DNA of 16,477 bases from Victivallales bacterium. GTDB lineage: Bacteria; Verrucomicrobiota; Lentisphaeria; Oligosphaerales; Oligosphaeraceae. The translations under genes and the position numbers were made by a program. The stretch is from NCBI GenBank assembly GCA_017964325.1, contig JAGCSE010000057.1, positions 1 through 16,477 of the forward strand, in the 5' to 3' direction. The notes beneath the pieces were generated by a model, which saw nothing but the letters and a program-made list of their open reading frames with translations, had not been told where the DNA came from and made no database searches. Positions 1 to 7,844 of this stretch are shown one piece after another. Numbering within the stretch: the stretch's first letter is position 1; the number at the start of each line of letters is the position of its first letter.

Positions 1-79
1 ACGGCAGAATGGTCTGCACATGACTGCAGCACAGCGGAAACGGCGGAGCCTTGTAACTGGATTGCTCGATGATGGGCAT
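1..79 (-). CDS. Partial YheT-family alpha/beta hydrolase (N-terminus only)
   Basis: The gene starts with ATG at 79-77 and runs off the left edge, so only 26 residues are visible: MPIIEQSSYKAPPFPL, then CCSHVQTILP. The layout 'Met-Pro-Ile, short spacer, Y-x-x-P-P-F-x-x ... H-x-Q-T-I' is the characteristic N-terminus of the YheT/COG0429 alpha/beta hydrolase (esterase/lipase) family, in which the H-x-Q-T block precedes the hydrolase core. A clear AGGA lies 7 bases before the ATG. The catalytic Ser/Asp/His are outside the window, so the family call rests on this block and the start context alone. It lies 71 bp downstream of the conserved unknown gene ending at 151, on the same strand, and could be co-transcribed with it. 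Confidence 0.7.
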   Translation of the reverse strand, partial: MPIIEQSSYKAPPFPLCCSHVQTILP

Positions 80-90
80 TTACTCATCCT

Positions 91-140
91 TTGTTCATTT
101 CAAAACATCTGAACAATGCAAATGTGTTTTTATCACATTT
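91..140. repeat. Two adjacent small inverted repeats between genes
   Basis: TTGTTC (91-96) pairs with GAACAA (111-116) across 14 bases, and AAATGTG (120-126) pairs with CACATTT (134-140) across 7 bases. Both lie between the end of the conserved unknown gene (151) and the start of the YheT-type gene (79). On the minus strand no run of T follows, so they are weak candidates for a terminator. They could also be mRNA-stabilising stems between co-transcribed genes. Confidence 0.3.
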
Positions 141-150
141 TCTCGTTCAC

Positions 151-1197
151 CTAATACGGTGCGGCAATCCGCCGGAAAGTCATCTCGTTGAAATCCTGCA
201 GCAAGATCGGATTAAGCGGAAGTTTCAACGACAAGGCGTAGAGAGCGCCATTTTCGGCATAGACGATGCGCTTTCGATAAGCGTCAAACTCCGCCCAACG
301 CCAATCATCTCCATTCATCAACACGTTGCCATCCGCATCCAAGAGGAGATGCCGTTCCCAATAGATTTCATGCCAGTTTTCCCATCCTCCGGGAAACTCT
401 TTCCGCAGTCTCCATCCATTTGGAAAAGTCTTCTCATAAATCCCATAAGTCATGTTTGTTTCAGTATCTTCAATATACTTCCAACCATCACGAATCAAGC
501 GATTTAGATAAATCATCATGCATTCTCCCCGTACTCCCCATTCTAACATTTCCACAGGCGGGAGTTCTTCGAACCGATGATCTTGCACGCCTGGAATAGT
601 CTTCGCGACCCATTCAGGTGGACGGTTAAGATAGAATTCCTTCTCACTGACAAACAGCCCACCGCCATTCCATCCCGTGCCGTGCCACCAAAGGGACAGT
701 GCCTTAAGATATGGTGCACGGGAGATCGCCGTCCAACTGTAATCATGATAGTTGGCCGACTGCTCCAGCCGTTCAAACTCTTGCGCCCTCGCATTGCGAA
801 TCATCTTTTCTTCATGTTCGCGCTCATAATGATATGCCTTCACCTCCGCCCTAAAATCATGAAGAAGTTCAGGATGGTTTTCCTCCCATTGGAGCAAATC
901 CCCTAGCTGTTTCTTGTCCAATTCCTCACGGATGATTTTCTCCACAGGATTCACACGACCGTATTTTGCCGCGAAGTAAATCAGATACTCGCCTTTCGGC
1001 GACAAATCACTGCGAAGCGGATAGATGCGACCATGAAACCATTGCCCCAACGTAAAGGTGTCGTTGCTGCGGTTCCAGCCGATGACGGCGACTTTGTCTG
1101 ACGGACCACGTCTGAAAACGACCGCATTCGGCCCACGTCGCGCCAAAATGGCATGCAACCGAGCGGGAGATTTCGGCTTTTGTGTATCGTTCGTCAT
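151..1197 (-). CDS. Conserved protein of unknown function (RRGPS-VIGW-GQW family)
   Basis: A 348-aa protein with no signal peptide or membrane segment, so it is probably cytoplasmic. The N-terminal block (residues 14-78) reads LHAILAR..PNAVVFRRGPS, then VIGW, DTF, GQWFHGRIY and DLSP.GEYLIYFAAK. A second block near 155-182 has WTAISRAPYLKALSLWW, then GWNGGGLF. I recall these blocks from scattered, uncharacterised bacterial proteins; the function is unknown. A charged, Glu/Lys/Arg-rich helical stretch (about 85-150) separates the two blocks. I chose ATG at 1197 because AAAGGA lies about 10 bases upstream. A GTG at 1230 in the same frame would overlap the upstream stop by four bases (GTGA) but has no ribosome binding site. 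With the chosen start, the gap to the upstream 696-aa membrane protein gene is 29 bp, so the two are likely one transcript. Confidence 0.8.
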   Translation of the reverse strand: MTNDTQKPKSPARLHAILARRGPNAVVFRRGPSDKVAVIGWNRSNDTFTLGQWFHGRIYPLRSDLSPKGEYLIYFAAKYGRVNPVEKIIREELDKKQLGDLLQWEENHPELLHDFRAEVKAYHYEREHEEKMIRNARAQEFERLEQSANYHDYSWTAISRAPYLKALSLWWHGTGWNGGGLFVSEKEFYLNRPPEWVAKTIPGVQDHRFEELPPVEMLEWGVRGECMMIYLNRLIRDGWKYIEDTETNMTYGIYEKTFPNGWRLRKEFPGGWENWHEIYWERHLLLDADGNVLMNGDDWRWAEFDAYRKRIVYAENGALYALSLKLPLNPILLQDFNEMTFRRIAAPY

Positions 1198-1226
1198 CGT
1201 ATGCAAATCCTTTGCCTTATGCCATT

Positions 1227-3317
1227 TCACTGGATCTGAATGATAAAGCGGATATCATCCTTATCCTTTTCTTTTGAGCCATATTCTGCCGGCTTGCGCA
1301 CTCCTCCATCGTCAATGCAGTTCGAACCGACGCTCCATATCTGCACGGCTTTGACTGTACGACGTTCTGTATTGAAGGTATATTTGCGTGGACGGTAAAT
1401 GTCTTTTATCTGCTGTTCATCCATGCCAAGCTGTTTCATAGCTTCAGGAGTAATTGGAAGTTCATCGGTATTGTAAGACTGCTTGTCAGCTTCATACTCA
1501 TCATTCAACTGGAAGTGCTCTTCTGGAATCTCACAATCGCCGACGGCATATCTCAATGTCTTGCCGGTGAATGGATCATCGGGCAAGTTATCCATCACGG
1601 CAGGATAGGAACCAGTCTTCTGTCGAGCCAATTCCGCCTCGATAAGCCCCCTCGCCCCCCTCAACGCAACCTTCATTTTCGGAATGTGAATCGTCCCAAT
1701 GTTTTGCAAACCGAGGACAAGCATTTCCGTAAAAATGCCAGCAGACTTTTCAGGAAAATCTGCAAAGCCTGAAATGCAATGGCATCGTGCAAGAATCGCC
1801 CCTTCACGCCCCAGCAGAAACCATGCTTCTGGAACAAGCAAGAAGGAGGAGTGGCTTGTGTATTCGAACAGCGTGTCCATCATGTCCATCATGCAGGCGG
1901 CATGCCCCAAAAGCATCCGTTTTTCCACTTCTGGAATCAGCCGTTCTTTTTCTTGCAAAATGGTGTTCTGCTCGCGAAGCCACTCTTCGTCGGCCAGCCC
2001 ACTGGAAAGGATTTGACTCAAGGCTCTTGCGCGCATCGGCTCAATGGCCCACCATACCAAGCCCGAGCCTAGACTGTAGTCCAACATCAGCGGCATGCAG
2101 AGATTGTCAATCCGTTGCAGCGCCTTCTTGGCGGTTGCGATGTCTTTGTCCTCCAACGCCAACCTCACACGCCACAACTCACAACGTGTCATTATTCTGA
2201 ATTGAGAAATCAAATTGGAATGGAATTCATCATATCTGTAGTCGATTATCCGGTCTGGCGATGGTGGCGGCGGCGCATCAAGCGGTGTATCAAGCATCTC
2301 CTCACCACGCCGCACTTCTTTGGATTCGTTAAAGGCCGACTTCCATTCCACATATATTTCTGACGGGAGGATAGCATCTGGAGAGCTTGAAATTAATTCT
2401 ATTCCGTCGTATTTCTTAAAAATCTCCGGAAAATCTATGTTCAAACCGTTAAAATCCTCCCAAAACGACTGGTCGATTTTACCATTTTTGTTATAGAGTT
2501 CAACTAGCGTTTTGTTATTGACGGTGAAGCCCCAATAATCCGCCAGTTCCTTCTGCGCTTTTCGATAATCATGCATTGCGTAGAGAGCCATGCAGATACT
2601 CGTCAAACAAATCACCACAAATATGCTCCATAGCGTTGCGACACTTCTGCCGAAGAGTCGTTTGAACGGAACGCCGCCCCCTTTTGCGACGATTCGGCCA
2701 AACAATAGATAAGAACTCGCAAGAAACAGAATGGAGCAGACGAACAAAAGCCACATCAGACCAGCCGACTTACCAATTTGGAAAGCGTATCCTTCATTAG
2801 AATATAGTTTTGCAAAACCGCGCATCACAGCGGTATTAAAAAAGACATACGAGATGATTCCCACCGTCAGTGTCACACCTGCGGCAATCCACTCCCATAC
2901 TTGGACTGTAGGATGAAAGGCATAAATGATGAACCAAACGACATATAGTATTGGAATCATCCACCAAAAGTGTGAATACAGTTCATTGTCATCGCAGAGT
3001 GCTGTCACGATCCTGAATCCAATCACCAGCACTGCACAACAACATAATCCCAATAGATATGCTTTTTTATGCTTGGACACTTTGGGCAAGAAGTGTACAA
3101 ATGTGACCAATGCATAGAGCAATGGAACAGCCACTAGCACCACCATCATGTACAACACCACGGTTTGCTGTGTCTTGCCCCGCAGAAAATAGGGCAACAG
3201 AAAATCCACGCCGATTGCATAGAGGCACTTCGGGAGAATGTACAACAGAGTAACAGCAAAGAACGCACCTTTTGCTGGTTCATCCCAAAAGAAGATTTTG
3301 CGGAGAAGGTTTTTCAT
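1227..3317 (-). CDS. Seven-TM membrane protein with PVC-type C-terminal domain
   Basis: A 696-aa protein. The first 250 residues hold about seven hydrophobic helices (roughly 17-38, 52-76, 85-107, 117-135, 142-163, 185-208 and 227-247). A long soluble region follows, with a proline run near 349-353 and a helical middle. The C-terminal block has DPFTGKTLRY (581-590) and IWSVGSNCIDDGG (660-672) and ends DDIRFIIQI. I associate this C-terminal pattern with large uncharacterised proteins of Planctomycetes, Verrucomicrobia and Lentisphaerae. The family function is unknown. ATG at 3317 is preceded by GAGG at a spacing of 10, and a TATAAT-like box lies further upstream (3381-3386). It sits 29 bp before the conserved unknown gene at 1197. 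The soluble half could be on either side of the membrane; an odd number of helices would place it opposite the N-terminus. Confidence 0.85.
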   Translation of the reverse strand: MKNLLRKIFFWDEPAKGAFFAVTLLYILPKCLYAIGVDFLLPYFLRGKTQQTVVLYMMVVLVAVPLLYALVTFVHFLPKVSKHKKAYLLGLCCCAVLVIGFRIVTALCDDNELYSHFWWMIPILYVVWFIIYAFHPTVQVWEWIAAGVTLTVGIISYVFFNTAVMRGFAKLYSNEGYAFQIGKSAGLMWLLFVCSILFLASSYLLFGRIVAKGGGVPFKRLFGRSVATLWSIFVVICLTSICMALYAMHDYRKAQKELADYWGFTVNNKTLVELYNKNGKIDQSFWEDFNGLNIDFPEIFKKYDGIELISSSPDAILPSEIYVEWKSAFNESKEVRRGEEMLDTPLDAPPPPSPDRIIDYRYDEFHSNLISQFRIMTRCELWRVRLALEDKDIATAKKALQRIDNLCMPLMLDYSLGSGLVWWAIEPMRARALSQILSSGLADEEWLREQNTILQEKERLIPEVEKRMLLGHAACMMDMMDTLFEYTSHSSFLLVPEAWFLLGREGAILARCHCISGFADFPEKSAGIFTEMLVLGLQNIGTIHIPKMKVALRGARGLIEAELARQKTGSYPAVMDNLPDDPFTGKTLRYAVGDCEIPEEHFQLNDEYEADKQSYNTDELPITPEAMKQLGMDEQQIKDIYRPRKYTFNTERRTVKAVQIWSVGSNCIDDGGVRKPAEYGSKEKDKDDIRFIIQIQ

Positions 3318-3327
3318 TTGTCTATTG

Positions 3328-3346
3328 CCTCATGAATTTTTTCATG
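3328..3346 (-). promoter_or_regulatory. Hairpin touching the ribosome binding site
   Basis: CATGAA (3331-3336) and TTCATG (3341-3346) form a perfect 6-bp stem with a four-base loop in the 5' untranslated region of the 696-aa membrane protein gene. The GAGG ribosome binding site is at 3331-3328 on the minus strand, so the stem's downstream edge abuts and shares one base with it. It might limit ribosome access; this is inference from position only. Confidence 0.3.
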
Positions 3347-3380
3347 ACCGTTCAGACGACTTAACAAACATAGCCTTGTT

Positions 3381-3386
3381 ATTATA
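3381..3386 (-). promoter_or_regulatory. Possible -10 box for the 696-aa membrane protein gene
   Basis: On the minus strand the 150-bp gap between 3318 and 3467 contains a perfect TATAAT in an AT-rich setting, about 64 bases before the ATG at 3317. No convincing -35 lies at the right distance: TTGGCG upstream is 21 bases away. This is therefore only a candidate for a promoter separating this gene from the gene cluster to its right. Confidence 0.35.
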
Positions 3387-3467
3387 ATACTATACCCCCA
3401 TACATTCCGCCAAGCCAGTCTTCATGAAACAATTCAATGCCTTTATAAATACGTTTCATCTCTTACG

Positions 3468-4175
3468 TCACCATATTCCACAGGAAGTGAGATACTTATC
3501 CCAAAATCGCAACAATTGTTCATCGTTCACAGCCTGGGCAACGATGATGTCGTATGCCCTTTTCAGCAAAGTCTTGTTGTTGGCAACGTCTTGCAGAAAT
3601 TTTGAATTGAGATCAATACCATATAGATGTTCTTTCAAAAAATACACCAGCCATGCCGCTTGATCATAGCTTTCCATCTTCTCCAAGTATTGGCGCATCA
3701 ACATGTCTCCTAAACCGTTAAACGAAAAGCACATGTTCAATGTTTCAAAAACTGTCGTTGCCCGATTGCAGTTCATGGGATGATCACCTTGAAGAGTGAA
3801 CACTGATGTCAATTCTGCGAACAGATTTTCAAAGAAAGCCAATAATCTGACATAAAGGTCTTCCTCTTCGAGCTTTTCCTTTTGCTCCCCAATCCATTTG
3901 ATCAAATTTTCACACAATGTTGACGCACCGTCGTTGTCAGAACTGCAAATATGCTTCAATGCCAAAGGCAAAAAATAGATGGACTCCCAATACTCCCCGG
4001 CTGGCAAATAACTTTGAAAAATACAAATCAAATCCATATCGGTCAGATCGACATCTGATTTATGGATGATCGCCTCAAGCTCTTCTTGGGAAAAATCCGA
4101 ACCTGGATCACTCAATTTTGTCGGTCGTGAGTATTTTCGGCAGATTATATTCTTGATATCTTCTGGAACTATCAT
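3468..4175 (-). CDS. Hypothetical helical cytoplasmic protein
   Basis: A 235-aa acidic protein that I do not recognise. It has no signal peptide, membrane segment or obvious catalytic motif. The pattern of hydrophobic residues suggests an all-alpha fold, with several amphipathic helices and a Lys/Glu-rich stretch near 93-105. Its ATG (4175) is preceded by GAGG at 4188-4185. That GAGG lies inside the last codons of the upstream membrane protein gene (stop at 4182-4184), so the two genes are separated by only 6 bp and are probably translationally coupled. The neighbourhood of small singleton-like genes resembles accessory DNA. A role as a partner of the 134-aa membrane protein is possible but not shown. 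Confidence 0.7.
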   Translation of the reverse strand: MIVPEDIKNIICRKYSRPTKLSDPGSDFSQEELEAIIHKSDVDLTDMDLICIFQSYLPAGEYWESIYFLPLALKHICSSDNDGASTLCENLIKWIGEQKEKLEEEDLYVRLLAFFENLFAELTSVFTLQGDHPMNCNRATTVFETLNMCFSFNGLGDMLMRQYLEKMESYDQAAWLVYFLKEHLYGIDLNSKFLQDVANNKTLLKRAYDIIVAQAVNDEQLLRFWDKYLTSCGIW

Positions 4176-4181
4176 AAGTTG

Positions 4182-4586
4182 CTACCTCATTGTTTCACAG
4201 GAACATAGCAACAGCCCGCAACCGACAACAAGACAGAACAACACATCACCTGCAAATGGAAACAATGATATGCCTGCAAGAAGACCATGGACAAGAAGTA
4301 CAATCCCTTCAAAGATTGAACACCAAGCTAACAGCGGGACAAGATTTCCGTACTTATGCGGCTTCAGTAAAACCATCAGAAACATGAAGCCGATGATGCT
4401 CCAACCTCCGCAGGCCATCCGTAGCCAATACTGCATCTGTGCATCGGAAAAATCGTAGGACGTTCCCATGCTTTGCAGCATCGGTGTCATTATATTCCAT
4501 GACAGAAGCACGCCCAGCAGCGCAATGCCCCAGCCGATTGCTCCTGCCGCAAGAAACACCTTGACTCTTACGTCATTTCTGTTCAT
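4182..4586 (-). CDS. Small four-TM membrane protein
   Basis: A 134-aa, strongly hydrophobic protein with four likely membrane helices. A YWLRMACGGWSIIGFMFLM segment is followed by a LKPHKYGNLVPLL loop-and-helix, and the last part reads FPFAGDVLFCLVVGCGLLL. This arrangement (Y-W-L-R-M, then K-P-x-K-Y, then P-F-x-G-D) resembles small uncharacterised membrane proteins I recall from PVC bacteria. The function is unknown. ATG at 4586 is chosen because AGGA lies 6 bases upstream; an in-frame TTG two codons earlier (4592) is less likely. It is followed after 6 bp by the 235-aa helical protein gene and preceded after 36 bp by the leucine-rich-repeat protein gene, all on the same strand. Confidence 0.7.
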   Translation of the reverse strand: MNRNDVRVKVFLAAGAIGWGIALLGVLLSWNIMTPMLQSMGTSYDFSDAQMQYWLRMACGGWSIIGFMFLMVLLKPHKYGNLVPLLAWCSIFEGIVLLVHGLLAGISLFPFAGDVLFCLVVGCGLLLCSCETMR

Positions 4587-4622
4587 TTCCAATCCTAATA
4601 AAGTGTGTGAGTCTTCCTAATT

Positions 4623-5603
4623 CTACTGAGCTGGCGGCCACCAATGATACATCCCCTCTTTTTCCAGCCAACCTGACCAGCTGGTATTGTTGTTTGATAA
4701 TTTTTGTAGATTATAATGTTTCTTAATAAATGGAATAAAGACATTGTCAAGTCGCACTGTTGGCGTAAGGTCACCGTCGTTAATGTCTTTCAGGATACCT
4801 GCAAAGCACTTCAACTTAGTCATTTTATTGAGAAAACCAATGGAAGGCAATGCCTTGCTACCACAATTCAAGCTCACGCCCAAAAGCGAACTGCATTCAG
4901 GCAATATGTCCTGAAGCTGTTCAATATTGGGGATTGATGTCAACTCCAAGGCCGAGAGCTCCAACTCTTTTATCATGCTCAAATCCATCAGAGAACGGCA
5001 ATTTCCTATGCTGAGATACCGCAGGCTGCTTTTTAGCCGTTCCATACCCTCCAGACTTTTTAGCTTTGCTTGAATCAACTCAAGACTGGCTAATTTGGGA
5101 GCAATTGGAAACAGCATCAAATCCTTATTAGGATACTTCCATAGACGCATCTTTTCCATTTGTGAGAGTTCAGGTGGAATAACAAGTTCTTTGCAATAGC
5201 ATCCAGAGAAAAAATGCAAATTGGGGAAATTGGATAAATCCACATCTGAGTTCCAATCATCCCCCAAAATACCTACATTGAGTTTTCGTAATGCTTTCAT
5301 GGAATGAAGACCTGATTTATCCATCCAACTGCCATGGATCAATACTTCTGTGATATTAGGCAGCAAAGAAAGGCAATCAGTATCCTGAAGTTCATAACCG
5401 TAATAGGTATTGAGGCAAACACAAGAAACATTTTCTTCTTGGATGAATTTTACACCTTTGTCCAAATCATCGGATAACAGATACACATATCCTATTATAC
5501 CATTTTTGACACTGAATTTACAGCCCGGAACCATGTAGTCACCATCAGGCAATTCGTTCGGATGGCAATTCTTTTCAATAGGTTTGTAATATCTCTGAGA
5601 CAT
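4623..5603 (-). CDS. Leucine-rich-repeat-like protein
   Basis: A 326-aa protein without signal peptide or membrane segment. From about residue 75 to 270 it shows irregular repeats of about 20-25 residues with spaced leucines, such as LPNITEVLIHG, LRKLNVGIL, FPNLHFFSG, LASLELIQAKLKSLEGM and LRYLSIGNC.SLMDLSMI. These fit a degenerate leucine-rich-repeat solenoid, a protein-binding fold. The N-terminal ~70 residues and the Trp-rich C-terminus (SWSGWLEKEGMYHWWPP) are not repeat-like. No catalytic motif is visible. The ribosome binding site is weak (only AGAG upstream of ATG 5603). It lies between the secreted 276-aa protein gene and the small four-TM protein gene, with gaps of 50 and 36 bp, and is visibly richer in A+T than the genes at the right of the window. 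The binding partner is unknown. Confidence 0.65.
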   Translation of the reverse strand: MSQRYYKPIEKNCHPNELPDGDYMVPGCKFSVKNGIIGYVYLLSDDLDKGVKFIQEENVSCVCLNTYYGYELQDTDCLSLLPNITEVLIHGSWMDKSGLHSMKALRKLNVGILGDDWNSDVDLSNFPNLHFFSGCYCKELVIPPELSQMEKMRLWKYPNKDLMLFPIAPKLASLELIQAKLKSLEGMERLKSSLRYLSIGNCRSLMDLSMIKELELSALELTSIPNIEQLQDILPECSSLLGVSLNCGSKALPSIGFLNKMTKLKCFAGILKDINDGDLTPTVRLDNVFIPFIKKHYNLQKLSNNNTSWSGWLEKEGMYHWWPPAQ

Positions 5604-5653
5604 TTTATGCTCTTTAGACGAGTTTTATAAAGTAATTTTTCAGTATCACATGA

Positions 5654-6484
5654 TTATTTCTTCACAAAATCAAAAACAACCTGAATGTCTTTATAATCAT
5701 ATAATTTCATCATGATTTTCATGTTATTATCTTGATATGATTTTGGAACATCGAAGAATATAGGCATTGCATCAAATTTCTTTATTTTCAATGTATTATT
5801 ATGAATATATACATCTTGATTCTTTGAAAATTTCAGATTTAAATCATGGTTATTTGGATTACAAAATAAGACATGAAAAGAAGGCAATTTCGACCTGTCA
5901 ACTGGAATGGTCAATATTTCACTTGGATATGGATTTGGATTATAGGCGACTTCCATACTACTCACATGCCCATTGGTCAATTTCAATACAAGATATTCAG
6001 AATACACATAACCAAAGGTTGATGTATACCTGTTGACTCCAGTCGCCTTGCCTGTCGCCACAATCAATTTTCCCGTATATGCATATTTTCGTGTCTTCAT
6101 ATCAAAGTTAGGGATTTCAGTTTTTATGTTATTGTAATTGAAGTAATTGGCTTGACCATCTTCCTTTGTCGGTACTGGGATTTTCATTTCATTAAAAAAC
6201 AAATCCTTGTCCTTGATTTTCCAAGAGCAAACATGTCCACGCCGTAAAGCTGTAGAAAACACAATATTTACCTTGGTGGCCACTTCGCAGATTTCCATAA
6301 TGATTTCATCGTGTTTGCTATCCATCAACTCAGAAAAGAACAATGGAGTGCAAAGAGGATATGCTTTCCCATCCAATTCAATTTCATCTGGTATTTGCGG
6401 TGTCGATTGCAAGATACTGGAGAAAAGAATCAAAAGCAATATGACACAATATCGTTGAATGAAATATGGCTTGTTTTTTCGCAT
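5654..6484 (-). CDS. Secreted protein of unknown function
   Basis: A 276-aa protein with an N-terminal signal peptide: basic start MRKNK, hydrophobic core about residues 13-24, and likely cleavage near 27-30. It is therefore predicted to be exported. The mature part starts PQIPDEIELDGKAYPLCTPLF, and includes LRRGHVCSWKIKDKDLFFNEM. I recall this 'IPD-IDG-x-x-Y-x-L, later RRGYxxxWEIKDGxLYL' pattern from small uncharacterised bacterial proteins, but it gives no function. The C-terminal half is mostly beta-type and Asn/Lys-rich. The start is well supported: AAGGAGG sits 5 bases before ATG 6484, the strongest ribosome binding site in the window. It lies 46 bp after the ATPase gene and is notably A+T-rich, which may indicate a different origin from the ATPase next to it. 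Confidence 0.7.
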   Translation of the reverse strand: MRKNKPYFIQRYCVILLLILFSSILQSTPQIPDEIELDGKAYPLCTPLFFSELMDSKHDEIIMEICEVATKVNIVFSTALRRGHVCSWKIKDKDLFFNEMKIPVPTKEDGQANYFNYNNIKTEIPNFDMKTRKYAYTGKLIVATGKATGVNRYTSTFGYVYSEYLVLKLTNGHVSSMEVAYNPNPYPSEILTIPVDRSKLPSFHVLFCNPNNHDLNLKFSKNQDVYIHNNTLKIKKFDAMPIFFDVPKSYQDNNMKIMMKLYDYKDIQVVFDFVKK

Positions 6485-6530
6485 GATAGCCTCCTTGTTC
6501 CACTTTTTTCTTTATGCAAACAATATCATA

Positions 6531-7844
6531 CTACAAAACCGACACATGGTCTGATAATAACTTCCAGATTGGCACGACTTGTATGCCACCTTCTAGTTTC
6601 TTCTCCTCATCCCACGTGACCAGAAGAAGCCGCTGAATGCCAAGTTCCTGCCCTGCTTTGAGAAGCGGTGTGATCTCCCGTTTCATTGTATCAGATGCAT
6701 TCAGACTCCAACAAACTTGGATAAGGCTCTGTTGACGATTCTGCCTGTCCACGACATGGAAATCAACCTCCTTTTTGTCGGACGTGTTGTAATAGCCGAT
6801 CTGGTGTTTGCATCGGCGAAGGTGGAGATACACCAAATTCTCCAACAGCCATCCCCTGTCGGCGGTCGGATCATCGGCCATCGCCCGGACAAGCCCGATA
6901 TCGACCAAGTAAATCTTGTCAGGATTGACCATCTTCTCCTTCTCGGAACTTGTATGCAATTCCGTACGATACAGGATGCATGCCTCCTCAAGATACTCAA
7001 CAAAATCATACAGGTCGTTTTTCGCGCATTTCACATGCATCCCCTTATTCAGAGTCTTCCAGAAGCCAGTCACACTGAACTTCTGCGAATCGTTATTATA
7101 AAGGAATAAAAGGAGACGGCGCAATGCTGTGATATTGGTGACCTTATGACGTTCCACCACATCTTTTAGCACGACCATATCACTGTACTCCTGAAGGATT
7201 TCACCTCTTGTCATGGCATCCGCATACTGATACACTTCTGGGAAACCGCCAAGAATGAAATACTCCTCCATTCCATGACGCATCCTTGTAATGACATCGT
7301 CTGACAGATGTTCTGGTACATTCTCACACACACCAAGATGACGCAGGTACTCGCCGAATGAATACGGTAATAATTCCACGCTGACGGAACGCCCGCGCAT
7401 CGCAGTAGCGATCTCCGTCGTAAGCAATTTGGAAGATGAGCCAGTGAGGATGACATGGACATCTGTAGTATCCAGCAAACGGCGTACAAAGCGCTCCCAT
7501 TGCTCTACGTTCTGTATTTCGTCGAAGAAGAAGTAGCATTCCCTGTTGCGGTTGTCTGGCCAGAGACTGTAGTAGGCGTCCAATATGCTCTGGCAATCTT
7601 CAAGACGAAAACCGTCCAAACGGTCATCCTCGAAGTTCAGGTAAAGCAGTTGCGTCTTGTCAAGACCAGCATCCATCAGCTCTCGCATCTTCTGGCGACA
7701 GAGACTGGTCTTTCCCACGCGGCGCATACCCGTAACGACGGTCGCCTTGCCCTCAAGAACAGGTATGACAGCATCTCGGCGGGTAATGGATGGCAATGGG
7801 CGATCCTGGAACTCCAACAGTATTCTCTTTAGTTTCTCAAGCAT
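6531..7844 (-). CDS. AAA_14/DUF4143 family ATP-binding protein
   Basis: A 437-aa P-loop ATPase of the AAA_14 plus DUF4143 family. Walker A is GMRRVGKTS (residues 39-47), Walker B is CYFFFDEIQN (103-112), and the strand motif VILTGSSSKLL is at 131-141, followed by GRSVSVELLPYSFGEYL. The FILGGFPEVY signature is near 196-205. The C-terminal DUF4143 part has a restriction-endonuclease-like core, LLENLVYLHLRR (about 333-344), KKEVDF (357-362) and LIQVCW (374-379). The usual catalytic Lys of the last motif is not seen, so this part is probably not an active nuclease. Proteins of this family are common in gut bacteria and archaea, often in multiple copies, and their role is not settled. ATG 7844 has AAGGAG 7 bases upstream; a TTG at 7865 is rejected because it precedes that site. 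It is preceded by an unusual tandem-repeat region. Confidence 0.92.
   Translation of the reverse strand: MLEKLKRILLEFQDRPLPSITRRDAVIPVLEGKATVVTGMRRVGKTSLCRQKMRELMDAGLDKTQLLYLNFEDDRLDGFRLEDCQSILDAYYSLWPDNRNRECYFFFDEIQNVEQWERFVRRLLDTTDVHVILTGSSSKLLTTEIATAMRGRSVSVELLPYSFGEYLRHLGVCENVPEHLSDDVITRMRHGMEEYFILGGFPEVYQYADAMTRGEILQEYSDMVVLKDVVERHKVTNITALRRLLLFLYNNDSQKFSVTGFWKTLNKGMHVKCAKNDLYDFVEYLEEACILYRTELHTSSEKEKMVNPDKIYLVDIGLVRAMADDPTADRGWLLENLVYLHLRRCKHQIGYYNTSDKKEVDFHVVDRQNRQQSLIQVCWSLNASDTMKREITPLLKAGQELGIQRLLLVTWDEEKKLEGGIQVVPIWKLLSDHVSVL

Noticed and set aside
1198..1230. Eleven-codon N-terminal extension of the conserved unknown protein (GTG start with GTGA overlap)
   Set aside because: The overlap is tempting, but no ribosome binding site precedes the GTG, whereas AAAGGA precedes the ATG at 1197.
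3468..6484. Toxin-immunity (polymorphic toxin) cassette
   Set aside because: An LRR protein and small orphans can occur as immunity arrays, but no toxin domain, secretion marker or repeated immunity family is visible, so this was not claimed.
6531..7844. ATPase as part of an anti-phage defence system
   Set aside because: AAA_14/DUF4143 proteins are common stand-alone genes; no nuclease, methylase or known defence partner lies nearby and the nuclease-like motif lacks its usual Lys.
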